The notes below the pieces were generated by a model. It was not told the DNA's origin. It searched no databases and saw nothing but the letters and a program-made list of their open reading frames with translations. From Hyperoodon ampullatus (taxonomy: Eukaryota; Chordata; Mammalia; Artiodactyla; Ziphiidae), in NCBI GenBank assembly GCA_949752795.1, contig OX457061.1, forward strand, positions 39,216,338-39,280,337: 64,000 bases of DNA, in the 5' to 3' direction. Position 1 is the stretch's first letter. Each line of letters opens with the position of its first letter. Below, one piece after another: positions 1-10,934 of this stretch. The position numbers and the translations under genes are program-made.

Positions 1-282
1 CAGTAAAGCCTTTTCCTTAGCCCATAGTATAGGGTGTGTGGAATTTATTCTAACCCTGGTGCTTGACAGGTTGGTAGTGTCTGAAATGGGCCAGATTTGC
101 ATGACCTGAACCTAAACTTCTGCCTACTCCCACAGTAATGAAGCAAAACCGCTGATGCATATCAAGAGTTGTCAATAGAAGATGTCAATATTATGAAGGT
201 AGGAGGAATAGCTGAGGGAGAGGGAGCTGCCACACTAATAGCATCAGTACTTTAAGGCAGCCAGCCCAAAAGGTCTCATATT
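1..282. other. Unannotated unique-looking DNA
   Basis: AT-rich non-coding sequence. I see no open frame of note, no recognisable repeat and no splice or promoter signature. Confidence 0.5.
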
Positions 283-370
283 AAATTTATAGATAAGAAA
301 ACTGAAGCAACAGAAGTTAAGCAGACAGCCAACGTTCTACTCTAAGTGTTAGAACCGAGACCGGAACTAT
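283..370 (+). repeat. MIR SINE fragment (degraded)
   Basis: It resembles the MIR core: a 'gataagaaaactgaag' block followed by a 'gaagttaagcagaca' block and a weak 'agaaccgagaccggaa' tail, in the order expected for sense MIR. It is heavily diverged and lacks the 5' tRNA part. MIRs are ancient tRNA-derived SINEs shared by all mammals. Confidence 0.45.
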
Positions 371-959
371 TACAGCATGGTCTTGAATATGAAGGTGCTT
401 TACTGAACACTCCCAGTAGGATCACATGTGCATGCTGGGAAGTTTACTATAGCTGAGAAAGATCTATAGAGATCTAGTCATTACCCGCCCTGCTGGCCAA
501 TGGGTGCATGTTCAACAAGACTAAGAGATAATATGGGCAGGGTCCCAACATGAACTAGCTGGGGAAGGATGTTTTATTTCCCAGATGACTTATGGTCATG
601 AACCACTGTGCAGTGAGTATGGGTAGCAGTGTCAATCAGTGGCCAAGGCATGAGTTGATTCCTAAAGAGAAGAAAGGACTTTGTGGCTGAGAATTTCTAT
701 TTAAGAGAAAGGCACTGGATGCACCATTATACTTAGATTGTATGTCCCTGGGGTGGTTCAGGATGTGGATAGATGGCGTTTTTGAAAGGTTCACTTTCCC
801 ACACTGCCTTCTACTGTTTCCCTGTTTGGTGTTGCTTGTCAGGGAATGTGACTGTTGATTGTCCCCAGACACTTCTGAGAATTCCTGGGTGTGGACGACG
901 GTGCTGGGTGTCAACGTTGGGATCTGCCCTGTCCTCTTTGGTCCACCTAAATCATTTGT
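371..959. other. Unannotated unique-looking DNA
   Basis: No recognised gene or repeat. Open frames of 61-109 codons overlap one another on both strands here with no family resemblance, so I treat them as chance. Confidence 0.45.
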
Positions 960-1078
960 TTCCAAACCTGACTCTGCACTAGAGTCATTAGGACAAGTTG
1001 GAAAAGTGAGATTTGCAGGCTCTACTCCTGACTACCCGAATTAGCCTGTCTCTAAGGGGTACAGTCCAGGGATATGAC
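960..1078. repeat. MER5A-like hAT DNA transposon remnant
   Basis: The order 'actctgcactagagtcat', 'agatttgcaggctctactcctgac' (MER5: cagattcctgggccccac-like) and 'cagtccagggatatgacatt' (MER5: gcctgagaatttgcattt-like) looks like a diverged MER5A element. MER5 is a non-autonomous hAT-Charlie family. There are no clear terminal inverted repeats, so the call is tentative. Confidence 0.35.
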
Positions 1079-1084
1079 ATTTGT

Positions 1085-1812
1085 TGCTGTTCTTTAAAAT
1101 AGCTTTATTGAGTTAAAATTGACGTACAATAAACTTGTTCATATTAAAAGTGTGTAATTTGAAACTGTCACCACAATCAACCACAACCACCACAATATTG
1201 ATTGCCACCTGTTAAACTGTTGTTTTAGGCCACCCAGTCTGTGGTATTTTGTTATGGCCATTCTAACAAACTAGGCCCCTCAAATTCCTTGTGCCCTTTG
1301 TAATCCACCCCTCCTGCCCCATCCAACCCAGGAAACCATTGATCTGCCTTGTCACTATAGATTAATTTGCATTTCCTAGAAATTTATAGAGATGGAATCA
1401 TACAGTATATATTCTTTTTTGGTCTGGCTTCTTCCACTCAACTATTTTGAAATTCATCCACGTTGCTATGTGTATAGATCATTCGTTTTTGCTGCTGAGT
1501 AGTATTCCAGGGATTGACTGTACAACATTTTATTTATTCATTCACCTGTTGATGGGCATTTGGCTTGTTTCCAGTTCGGGGCTATTACAAATGTAGGTGT
1601 TATGACCATTTATGTTCAAGTCTCTGTATGGACATATATTTTCATTTCTCTTGGGTAGGCTTGGGTAGCCTAGGTGTAGAGGGGCTGGATCATATGTTAG
1701 GTATATGTTTAATTTTTTAAGAAACTGCCAAACTGTTTTCCAAAGTGGCTACACCATTTTATATTCCCACCATCAATGTGTGAAAGGCCAGCCACTTCAC
1801 ATTCTTGCAGGA
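1085..1812 (-). mobile_element. Ancient L1 (L1M class) 3' end
   Basis: The stretch begins with 'aatagctttattgagttaaaattgacgtac' type sequence. It then reads through the familiar antisense L1M blocks: a patient-like run near 1,320-1,400, 'ctgctgagtagtattccag' near 1,492, 'ttgatgggcatttggcttgtttcc' near 1,550 and 'ccaaactgttttccaaagtgg' near 1,728. The element lies on the minus strand. ORF2 is decayed, with only its C-terminal end represented. It is interrupted near 1,205-1,275 by a block that resembles an LTR tail. Confidence 0.75.
1205..1275 (+). repeat. MLT/MST-type LTR tail-like block inside the L1M fragment
   Basis: A 'gttgttttaggccacccag' block followed by 'tctgtggtattttgttatgg' and a 'ctaacaaacta' end matches the terminal motif of ERVL-MaLR LTRs. 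It interrupts the surrounding L1M reading. Only the last ~70 bp of an LTR would be present, so this could instead be part of a composite older repeat. Confidence 0.35.
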
Positions 1813-2212
1813 TCTGAGTTTTTTACTAACCCCTTCTTCCCCCAGCAATTGTGAAGCAGCAGGCCCTCTACCACCCGAGACCATTCTTTGGCCACTAGAT
1901 CCAGGCAGTGTTTCTAGGGACCCCATCAGCTGGGAGGAGGCGGGAAGGGTTTGGACATAGAGTGAAGTGTCTCAGGCTGAGACATGATGAAACATCACAT
2001 TACACACGAGCTGTAAGCTACTCTAAGACCCTGCTGTTTTCTCGTCGGACATCTCTAACATCTATGCCAGTAGAAATCCTAACATCAAAGCCTATCTCAA
2101 ATTCTCTCTCTCTTCTCACTCAGAACCTTCTTATCGCTTGACACCTCTTCTATATGATGCCACACAAAAATATAAGGTTTAGAGGTAGGTACGTGTGAAT
2201 TTTAAATAGTAT
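1813..2212. other. Unannotated unique-looking DNA
   Basis: No supported gene or repeat. A 77-codon open frame at 1,908-2,141 has no recognisable domain and low-complexity Ser/Thr-rich content. Confidence 0.45.
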
Positions 2213-2345
2213 CTAGTTTCTCATACTCAGTTATCAGCAAAATGAAGATAAGAAGACGTGGCAGTAGGATTGTTGAGAAATAATGCAGCCAGGTGAAGCC
2301 TCCAGAACCTGGTTCATCACAGGCAGCCAACAAATGCCATCTCTT
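2213..2345 (-). repeat. MIR SINE fragment
   Basis: The block order 'ttctcatactcagttatcagcaaaatgaagata', a central 'gtaggattgttgaga' and a 3' 'cctggttcatcacaggcag' resembles antisense MIR (cctcagtttcctcatctgtaaaatgggg ... agggttgttgtgagg ... gtgcctggcacatag). Confidence 0.5.
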
Positions 2346-2655
2346 TCCTCTTTTCTACTCTAGACATTTATACACTTGGCTTTTTTCCCCTCAAGGGCAG
2401 AAACTGAGTCCACTCAACTTTTTTATATACATAAGACTTTGTGTTCCCACAACATGTGCTCCATAAACATGTGCTAGTTGGAGGAATATATCTGAGGAAA
2501 CTGCCTGGTCTTTCTCTCTTGGCAAGGACATTTTGGGTAACATTCGTTTGGGGGCCATTAGAGTCACCGAATGGGGTCTGCCCTCCTGGGAGTCGCAGTG
2601 TCGTGACCCTGACCCTACTCTGGAGGCTTTGTCATCTTGCTGAGTTTTTCTTTTC
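2346..2655. other. Unannotated unique-looking DNA
   Basis: No gene or repeat recognised. Opposing 89- and 92-codon frames overlap here without any family signature. Confidence 0.4.
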
Positions 2656-2875
2656 TTTTTTTCATTCAATCAACAAGTATTTATTGTGTCTAATATATAC
2701 CTGGCAGTAAGCAAGGCACTGGAGATCCAGTGTAAGTTGTTCTGGAGCTGATGGTCCAATAGAGGAGACAGACAACCAAATCACTACAGAAACTAAGGTA
2801 GAATTACAGCTATGACAAGCACCGCAGAGAAGAGGGCCCGGTGCTGTGAAAGTCTCCTGGAGATTTCTGCTAGTC
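2656..2875 (-). mobile_element. L2 LINE 3' end (antisense)
   Basis: Starts with 'cattcaatcaacaagtatttattg' and continues with 'acctggcagtaagcaaggcactggagat', 'gctgatggtccaatagagga' and 'gacagacaaccaaatcac'. This is the reverse complement of the L2 3' region (…gcctggcacatagtaggtgctcaataaatg…). It is decayed and non-coding. Confidence 0.65.
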
Positions 2876-4189
2876 AAGGAGGTTGAGAAGCAGGACTGGG
2901 ACTAGAGCGAGGCAAGTGAGGCGCCCAGGGTACAGAGTGTAAGGAGTCCCCACTCTCAGTCGTGGCCTCACCGGCCTCTGCTCCAGGTGCTTCTTTCACA
3001 TCTAGTTGGAAGTAAAGGCCAGCCACTGTTTGGGCACAGAAGAGCTTGCTGATTTTCTTTATGTGTGTGTGTGTGAGCGGAAAAGATATGGAAAGAATGG
3101 GATTTAGAAAAACTTCTTGATGAATCGGAATCTTTTATCCGCGGTGAATACATGCAAACTGCAAGGGGCCGAGGGTTCAGGTCTGGTTCTGGGGGGCTGA
3201 GAAGCTGGGGCTGAGAAGCTGGGTCTGTCCTCTCACCTCCCTGGCGGGGCTGAGAACGCACCTGGCTGAGCTCTCTGAGGCGCTGCTCCTCTAGGGGGCG
3301 CCGGAAGGCAGGCCCGCCCCGCTCCCCGCTATCAAAGCTTCCCCTCTGCCCACCGCGCTTTCTGTTCCCAGGAAGGTGTCTGTCTCTCCGAGGCTCACAG
3401 AACTTTCGTGAGGTGCAGCGGAGCCCCATCTTTCACAGTCATGAAGCTTTGCTCTCAGGGTGCCTTTGTAGCTCCTGGAACTCAATGAAAATCAAAGTAA
3501 AAAGCTTACAACGTTAACATCCAAGAAAGGGGTGAGGCCTTCACCCTCCGCACCTTCTACCTGAGTCTTGGCCCAAGTCACCCCACTGTTTGGCTCGTGG
3601 TCCTGCAGAAAGGCACAAGCATATTTTATGCAAGGTCACACTATTTCTCTGGTCCTAGATGTGGTCCATCTGTAGGCTGGTCAGTGAGGCCAGTGGCCTG
3701 GCTCTAAAAGATGAGAGGGGCTAAACACATTTCTCTTTCGGGAGTGTGGGGATTGTACACGGAGAGGCTGAGGATAGTGGCAGTGTTTTGTTATGTGTGA
3801 ATGTGAACGGGATAGGATACTTTGAACTGAGACACAGCTTCTATAAGCCAGAAGCCAGGAGCACAACAAAGCAGTGAGTCAGGTGGAGGAGGGCCACTTG
3901 GCAGAGGCCATGCTGTGGTACAGGCCCCAGTGAAGTGGACTCTCAACAGAGGCTAGGCCTCCACTGCAGCTGAAGGACCGGGTCTGTCCTTGGATTTCAC
4001 CAGCGCCCACTGCAGTGCTACAGCACAAAACCCCACCCTGTCCAGGAGCCTCATGGAGGTGAGTAGAGAGACCTTACAGCCAAAAGATTCCTGGTGAGCC
4101 TGAGAGCTGGAGTTGGAGAAGTGTTTTGTTGAAAATCCCTTTGAAACTGGACAGTTACTATCTTGCTGTGTGTGTGGAGCGGTAAAGCT
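2876..4189. other. Unannotated DNA with a small CpG cluster at 3,240-3,430
   Basis: No recognised repeat. The 3,240-3,430 part is GC-rich with about a dozen CpG dinucleotides and is open on the minus strand (153 codons at 2,968-3,429, Arg/Ser/Pro-rich). I could not link that frame to any protein family, and GC-rich DNA readily gives chance frames. A (GT)n tract of about 12 bp lies at 3,064. Confidence 0.4.
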
Positions 4190-4345
4190 GATACCAGACA
4201 CATTACCTTATGTAATCTTTACAACGACACTGTGATGCAAACAGCACAGCTTTAACTTATTTTCCTCCCTTTTCAGAGAACAGAGAATTCCAGCACCTTG
4301 TCCAGAGTTCTAGAGCCAGACTTAAGCCTATGGCTTTAAATCCCC
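4190..4345 (+). repeat. MIR SINE
   Basis: Reads in MIR sense order: 'tgtaatctttacaacgacactgtga', then 'cttattttcctcccttttcagagaacagagaat', then 'caccttgtccagagttctagagcc' and 'agacttaagcc'. The pattern (…cctcacaacaaccctgtgagg…cccattttacagatgagg…cttgcccaaggtcacac…) is clear despite high divergence. Confidence 0.65.
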
Positions 4346-5684
4346 ATTTGGAATGTTCTTTCTAGCTCCAGGTTGACCAGTTGCCCATACACCAATCTTA
4401 GTTGTGATATAAGCAAGCTATGGTTACAGTTTAACTTCCATACCTTAACGAGGCTGAGGCAAGGAGCGAGAGGCCACGGTGGGCATGCTGGCCCCGAGGG
4501 TTGTGCCCAGAGCCACCGCACGAGGGCACTGTGTCTCCACGCTAGCGCCCCAGCGGCCGCCTCTCAGAGGCGGCTCACTGGCAATAGAGACTTCTTCAGC
4601 TTCAGCGTTCATTCAATTCTTTCTCAGGATGATTGCAAGGTATTGGAATGGGTTTGATTCATTGGTACATCTTCCAGAAGTTAAAAACAGAAGAAAACAA
4701 AACACCTCTGGGCTGCATAATGAGGGCCCCCAATTAAAGTGGGGGAGAGCAGCATCTTGTGTCTGTTGTGATCATGGAATCTGTTTGCCCTTACTGATCC
4801 AGCTGGGGTCTGTCTGTCCAGGGTCCCACCTAGATGTCAAGCTCCAGCTTCTGCTTAAAGCGGGACCAGGCACAGACTTGATAGTGTTTCAATATAACAC
4901 TTCCCTGGGACAACTACAATGTGGTCAGCCTGACCTGGAAAACCATTCGTGGTTGATATGGAGAATTTGGTCCCCAGGCAATCAGTCCTCTGTTCTATAG
5001 CAAGCAGCGTCAGAGGTCAGTGGCCACTGAGCAGGCTGCAGCATCCACCCAGGCCTGGTGGGCATTGCCCAAAGGCTGGCAAAGGAAAGGTTCTCCCAGG
5101 TCCACTCTGCACTGGACTTGATGAGAGAGATGCAGGTTTAGGCCACTGGTTAGTTTTTGTAGCTTATCTTTCTACTAAAAGTGATGTGGGGATTTTGTTC
5201 AGTTTCCCGAACAGATCCAAACAGAATGCCATCCCTGTAAATCAGAAGGAGACTCTGGCTGTGACCTCCTGGCCTCTCTGGGAAGGGGCGCCAGCAGTGC
5301 CCCCACTCTGGCGGGCACCCCGCTGAAGGGCTGCTCATACCCAGGGGGGAGCACCAGCTGCAGCTTTTGACTTGAAAGAAACTTGCTCTGCTCTGGCTTA
5401 TGTCGGACAGAGCTCTGGAAGGGCTGGCCTCCTCTCAGCTAGCTGGGCGGCCAGCGGCTGACGAAGATGACCTGCAGGCCTTATCAGCACTTATCTCTCA
5501 GTAAAGCCCCTCAGAGCCAGCTTTGTGTGTGTCTGGCACTCTGACAGCTCCGGAGAGCAGGGTGGGGCTTTTGTTCCTTGTTCTTCCCCAGCTGTTGGGA
5601 ACTTTGCTGACAGCAAAAATCTATCCCATGGGTTCATAGCACAGGCTATGAATATCGACACATTTTCTTTCTGAAAAGTTCTTA
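4346..5684. other. Unannotated DNA with GC-rich and GATA-motif patches
   Basis: No gene or repeat is supported. Notable pieces are a GC-rich patch near 4,480-4,580 holding an 8-bp-stem hairpin (4,556-4,574), and a pair of GATA-factor-type motifs at 5,480-5,496. The 173-codon plus frame at 4,479-5,000 has no recognisable domain. Confidence 0.4.
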
Positions 5685-6345
5685 AAAAATTTTTTTAAAG
5701 TTAATGCGCATTTTATTTTTTAACTTACTATTTTGAATTAAGTTTGGGCTTATAAAACAGTGGAAAAATGATACAATGTGTTCCCTTCACCCCCTCAATA
5801 ATAGCATTTGAGAGTGAGTTGCAGACACGATGCCCCTTTACCTCTCAATGCTTCAGTCTGTACTACCTAAAATTATGACCAATCTAAAGATCAAATCGAG
5901 AAGTTAACACTGATACAGTACTATTATTTCATCTACAGACCTTATTCATATTTCCCCCATTGCCCCACTGATGTCCTTTTCTGGATCACACCTTGGGTTA
6001 GCTGTTGGGTCTCTAGTTTCCTCTAATCTGGAATAGGTCCTCAATCTGGCTTTATCTGTTATGACCTAGACATTTCTGAAGAATATAGCCCAGTTATTTT
6101 GTAGGAAGTCCCTGAATTTGGGCTGCTTGACATCCTTTCATGATTAGACAGGGTGGGATCCCACAGGACTCTACCCAGGGCATCCCATCAGGAGGCAGAT
6201 AAGGTCTGTTTGTGCCATTACTAGAGCAGTTACTTTATCACCTGATTAAGTGGTGTCTGCCAGGTTTCTCCACTGTAAAGTTATGGTTTCCCCTTCATAA
6301 TTAATAAGTATCTTAGGGATATCCTGTTTTTCATATACATTGTAC
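5685..6345 (-). mobile_element. Ancient L1M (L1M4/L1ME-type) 3' UTR segment
   Basis: Several well-known antisense L1M 3' UTR phrases occur in order: 'ctctagtttcctctaatctggaa' at about 6,011, 'gacatttctgaagaatat' at about 6,069, 'ccagttattttgtaggaagtccctgaatttggg' near 6,090, 'caggaggcagat' near 6,190, 'gtggtgtctgccaggtttctccactgtaaagtta' near 6,251 and 'ttcataattaataagtatc' near 6,294. It is 3' UTR only, with no coding potential. Confidence 0.75.
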
Positions 6346-7129
6346 ATTTTAGATAATTTGAAAAGGAGACGCGGGGGGAAATCCCTCACAGGTCCCCACA
6401 CAGAGCTCACCACTATTTTCCTGTTGAGTGTTTACTCTTCTTGCTTTCACTGGTGTCTCTGCTGCCAATCCTCTAATCCAGCCAGAAGTGGTGGATTCCT
6501 GTGGCTGATGAGCTCATGTGCCCTGGCCCGGGACCCTGGTCCCATTCCTCTGTGGGCATTTGGAGACTACCTGAAACAGAGGTGTGATTCTATTGAAGTT
6601 TTAGGTCTGGCAGTGGGAAGAGGAGATGTTTTAAGTGGGTGAAGCTTTTTGTTCCTCCAGAACTGGGGCATCCTTCCAGGTGGAGAATGAAGGCAGCCAC
6701 TCAGGCGATCTGGGCCCTCATCACTTGAGGACTACAGAGGGCTTGGAGTTGGCCTTGTGTCCAGGGGAAGGTGGCCAACAGCAGGTGAGCACTAAGCACA
6801 GTGGAAGGTTGGAGCACAGTCCCATGGGGAAATTCGGGACACTCACATTTCAGAATTAGCCAACCCAGGGTGCAAGGGAGCCAGGGGACTGACGTGTCAA
6901 ACATAAGAGTAACTAACTTAGGATCATTAGTGGAGGTGGCAGGGTTCTATTAATTCCCCAGGCCTTCCTGCCTGCTGTAGGCACATGGCAGGGTGACTTC
7001 TAAGGTTCTGGAGGAAAAGACTCAAGCCAGAGATGCAGATACTGGCAGTGGGAAGCCAGAGACCCTAGGGATGTGGCTGGGGCAGTGAGATGTATATTGT
7101 TTACCAGCACGTCCAGTGAGCTCTATGTC
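6346..7129. other. Unannotated unique-looking DNA
   Basis: No gene, repeat or splice signature recognised. A 100-codon plus-strand frame (6,340-6,642) begins inside the L1M fragment and is judged to be chance. Confidence 0.45.
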
Positions 7130-7272
7130 CAAAGTATATCCTTGTCCACTCATTTCTCTCTAGTTCAACTGCTATGAGGGCCACTAGCCTAGCCCAAGGC
7201 TCTGTCCCTGCAGTAATCTCTTAATGAGCCTCACTCCCATGGATCATTCTCCACACAGTAGCCAAAATAATG

Positions 7273-7956
7273 TTTTTGTTTGTTTGTTTGCTTGTTTTTT
7301 TGGCTGTGCCGCACAGCTTGTGGGATCTTAGTTCCCCAGCCAGGGATCAAACACAGGCCCTTACCATATGACCCAGCAATCCCACTACTGGGCATATACA
7401 CAGAGAACACCATAATTCAAAAAGACACATGCTCCCCAATGTTCATTGCAGCACTATTTACAATAACCAGGTCATGGAAGCAACCTAAATGCCCATCCAC
7501 AGACGAATGGATAAAGAAGATGTGGTACACATATACAATGGAATATTACTCAGCCATAAAAAGGAATGAACTTGGGTCATTTGTAGAGACATGGATGCAT
7601 CTAGAGACTGTCATACAGAGTGAAGTAAGTCAGAAAGAGAAAAACAAATATCATATATTAACGCATATATGTGCGACCTAGAAAATGGTACAGATGATCT
7701 GGTTTGCAGAGCAGAAATTGAGACACGGAAGTAGAGAACAAACATATGGACGCCAAGGGGGGAAAGCGGCGGCGTGGGTGGTGGTGGTGTGATGAATTTG
7801 GAAATTGGCATCGACATGTATACACTAATATGTATAAAATGGGTGACTAATAAGAAAAAAAATAAAAAATAAACATAAACAAACAAACAAACAAAAACAC
7901 AAGCCCCTGGCAGTGAAAGGCCAGAATCCTAACCACTGGACCGCCAGGGAATTCCC
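7273..7956 (-). mobile_element. CHR-type tRNA-derived SINE, split by an L1 insertion
   Basis: Minus-strand SINE: a poly(T) tail at 7,273-7,304 precedes 'ggctgtgccgcacagcttgtgggatcttag' (to 7,360). The tRNA-like head follows at 7,907-7,956 ('tggcagtgaaaggccagaatcctaaccactgg', 'accgccagggaattccc'). The two halves join perfectly if the L1 piece 7,361-7,896 is removed. The flanking L2 sequence 'ccaaaataat' (7,262-7,271) recurs as 'ccaaaatgat' at 7,957-7,966, giving a diverged TSD. This is an older CHR type than the three short SINEs elsewhere. Confidence 0.85.
7361..7896 (+). mobile_element. L1 3' end inserted in the SINE (element D)
   Basis: Translation of 7,361-7,680 gives the C-terminal end of L1 ORF2p: the family phrases [47 protein letters not shown] and [12 protein letters not shown] are readable in frame. 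A short 3' UTR and an A-rich tail ending in (AAAC)n follow. The 10-bp TSD is 'acacaggccc' (7,351-7,360) and 'acacaagccc' (7,897-7,906), one mismatch. It is a severely 5'-truncated insertion. Confidence 0.88.
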
Positions 7957-8430
7957 CCAAAATGATTTTCTAAGAATATGGTTCAGACTAGCTATTTCCT
8001 TGCTTGAAACCCTCTGCCAGCTTTCCATGGGATCAGGGTGAAGTCCAAGGCTTTGTCCTAGTCTTTTGTCCCTGTATGATCTGCCACATTTGACTGTACT
8101 TTCAATGCAAGAAACTTGGGAGTGTTTGGATACCATTGTACAGAGAAGGAAAGGAAATACAAGTTTACTGAACATGTGCTAGTGCCAATGCCCAAGCTGT
8201 GTTTTCACATGTATACATCTATTTAATATTGAATCTTGTTCTCCTGCCACACCTCCCTCATTCACCCCCATCCAGGGCACTGGCCTCTTTTATGTTTCTT
8301 GGACCTCCTAAACTTGTCCCTACCTCAGGGCCTTTGTACCTGCTTACTGTTCTGCCTGGAGTCCTCCTGCCTTAGATTTTTGCATTCAGGTCTCACCTGA
8401 GAGGTTAGCAAACCTAGCATAGATTCCCTC

Positions 8431-9441
8431 AGTTGGGGGAAGCGTTAGAGTGATGGGCCAGGAGCTCAGCCTGGGTAGAGAAATCAGTTAACGAGAGGTG
8501 AAGGGGCAGGGTATGGAGTACACAGTCGCTTCAGCAGTGGGGAGGTAGAGGGCCCTGAGCTGCAAGGGGACGTCTGGAAGAGACCAGGGAGCCCTGCTTG
8601 GTTCTGAGAGGTCGAGGGGTAGTGGTGCCATGGGTGGTTGACTTGAGTGCTGGTGAAAATTGTCGGGGTCAAGAAAATAGAGGGACTATGAGCCAGACCT
8701 CACGAAGAGAAAATGGTTATTCAGAAAAGAGTGTCAGTATCTTGAGGAAGATAAAATGGTTTTTGATCACCATTAGCCAAGCTGGTCAGATTAGCAAAAA
8801 ACTCATTAGTTTCCATGTAATGAACTTTGGCCAGATTAATCTTGAGGGTATCATGAATGAGGGGAGCCTTCCAGGTCTTGGGGCACTAAGAGCAGGCTCT
8901 GGCAGGTTACTTAAAGAAAGGAGGTGGGTCGATCATTCACGGAGCAGCAGAGGATGCTGGCTGTTGGAAATATAAGGAACGTGGCAGCTTCTCTCATGAT
9001 TCAGGTGGGAGTGAAAACAGCAGGGGAACAAAGAAAGGGACAGAAGAACCTCCCAAAGCACATCTTTAATTTTCCAGCAATTTTAAATTTCAGGGAATCA
9101 AGCTACCTGTCGACCAGTGTGAATCTGTGTGTTAGGGACAATTCCCTGTTCTAATGCTCTGTTCTTTTTTTGGCTCAGATGTTCTCAGGTCTTGGTGTGG
9201 TTGGATGTGGTCCATGTGGCTCTTCTGTAATAGACCTTGTAGGCTCTAAACGAAAGCCTGGAAACTTTTGTTTCTGCTGCCTCTCACTCATGATGCCTTT
9301 GTCCTGGTGTGCTTGGTTATTTTTTACTGTGTTACTTTTTGCCCTTAGAAAAGTATCTGTGGGAATTCTTTGAGGCCTAGAATGAGGGAGTTTCATCAGA
9401 GACCATCTGTACTTTTCTCTGCCATCTGAGGCCACTCCATC
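8431..9441. other. Unannotated unique-looking DNA
   Basis: G/A-rich non-coding sequence with no recognised family. The 125-codon plus frame at 8,598-8,975 has no identifiable domain and is most likely chance. Confidence 0.45.
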
Positions 9442-9782
9442 TGGAGCACTTTTTAAAAATTAATTAATTAATTAATTATTTTTGGGCTGTGTTGGGTCTT
9501 TGTTGCTGTGTACAAGCTTTCTTTAGCTGCAGCAAGCAGGGGCTACTCTTTGTTGCAGTGCCCAGGCTTCTCATTGCGGTGGCTTCTCTTGTTGTGGAGC
9601 ACGGGCTCTAGGAGCATGGGCTTCAGCAGTTGTGGCGCGTGGGCTCAGTAGTTGTGGTGCACTGGCTTAGTTGCTCCGCAACATGTGGCATCTTCCCGGA
9701 CCAGGGCTCGAACCCGTGTCCCCTGTATTGGCAGGAGGATTCTTAACCACTGCGCCACCAGGGAAGTCCCTGGAGCACTTTT
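9442..9782 (-). mobile_element. CHR-2-type SINE with perfect 12-bp TSD
   Basis: The body is 9,454-9,770 on the minus strand. A (TTAA)n tail at 9,459-9,479 leads into the antisense body ('gttgctgtgtacaagctttc', 'gttgtggagcacgggctc', 'agttgctccgcaacatgtgg') and ends in the tRNA-like head 'cttaaccactgcgccaccag'. In sense orientation the A box (tggcgcagtgg) and B box (gggttcgagccc) are intact. TSD 'tggagcactttt' lies at 9,442-9,453 and 9,771-9,782. Confidence 0.93.
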
Positions 9783-10934
9783 AACTAAATTCACAGCTTG
9801 ACGTTTTACATGTTTGGCTGCAAACACTGCTGAGGGCAGGCTTGTTGGTACAACTTCTCCATGATGGTTCTCCCTCCCCCTGCTCTGCTCAGCACAGAGG
9901 CAACTTTTCTTTGATGGGAGAGGAATGGGGCAGCCTCATGGGTTACACTTTTATACCAGACTTCCCACCTTGGGTGGTTCCTAGGTGTCATCTTCTTCCC
10001 CAGTGCTTCCTGGGGCTGTAAAAATTGGAGCTCAAATGTGCCAGTTCAGCAAATGCCCCCAAAGCCAAGAGCTTCAAATCACAGCTCTCTCTTGGGTTTC
10101 TGGTTTCATTTAGATTTAGCCTGATAATGATCAATTCTTTGATGCTTTTAAAAGGTAAAACAGTCTTCAGCATTTTGGGATGTTTTCAGGGTGTCTGTGT
10201 GTGTGTGGGGTGGTTTAAATACTAGCCAGCCATAGTACCAGAAGTCTTAGCAACTCCACCTTGAGACCTTCATGCTGTTCACCTTTTACCCCTGGGTCTT
10301 GCACTCTATCAGTAGTGTGGGCAGTGGCTATGAAGCAAAATTATGCTGCCCCAAATGGATTTAGCCTTCTACCTTCCACATCTTGATGCCTTTCACGGTA
10401 ACCCATGAGCTGAGTGATTCCTAAGTGCTCAGCAGTTTGGGGCAACCAATGTGTTGGGCCTGGTAGTTGTGGGAAACAGCTTTCTTTTCCCTCCACCCCC
10501 AACCCTGAGATGTTGTAAGTGGCTTGTTTGACACCCAAGGGGCTTCCACTCTAGGGATTTTATACAAAGCTCAAGACAGACAATGTTCGTTTCCTGGGGC
10601 ATGAGACAGGCTCTAAACAGAGGACTTTATACTCCAAGGTTTTAAACAAAGATTCCGTAAAGCATCTTTCCATCAATCTTACTTTAAAACAGATTTAAAG
10701 AACTTACTCAGCTCATCCCCAGAAAGGAGGATTTCATTTTATTATTACTGTTTTGTGCCTGTCACAATTATTCCTGGAGCCATTGGGTGGTGATGGGTCC
10801 TTTATGTTTTGTATGTTTGTGTGTGTGCATGAGTGTGTCTGTTATAGATAATGGAAGACTCAGAATTTCCCTGTCCATTTGATTTCTCACCATAGTCCCT
10901 GGTTAGACAAATTCTTTAGTCTTTGGTAGATGAT
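9783..10934. other. Unannotated unique-looking DNA
   Basis: No gene or repeat supported. It contains short GT-rich tracts near 10,195-10,210 and 10,820-10,840. Confidence 0.45.

Larger units (their letters stand above)
7130..8430 (+). mobile_element. L2 LINE, ORF2 C-terminal/3' region, interrupted by nested insertions
   Basis: Sense L2 text is split by younger insertions (7,273-7,956). Left part: 'cagtagccaaaataatg' (L2: cagcagccagagtgatc). Right part resumes with 'gattttctaagaatatggttcagac', 'ttgcttgaaaccctctgccagctttcc', 'tcagggtgaagtccaaggc', 'ctgtatgatctgcc' and, from 8,270, 'cagggcactggcctc', 'ctcagggcctttgtacctgc' and 'ctgttctgcctggagtcc'. The coding capacity is lost. Confidence 0.8.

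Noticed and set aside
2968..3429. 153-codon minus-strand Arg/Ser/Pro-rich frame
   Set aside because: No family, no splice or promoter context, overlapping frames on the same strand. Best explained by GC-rich composition; the CpG patch itself is kept as a finding.
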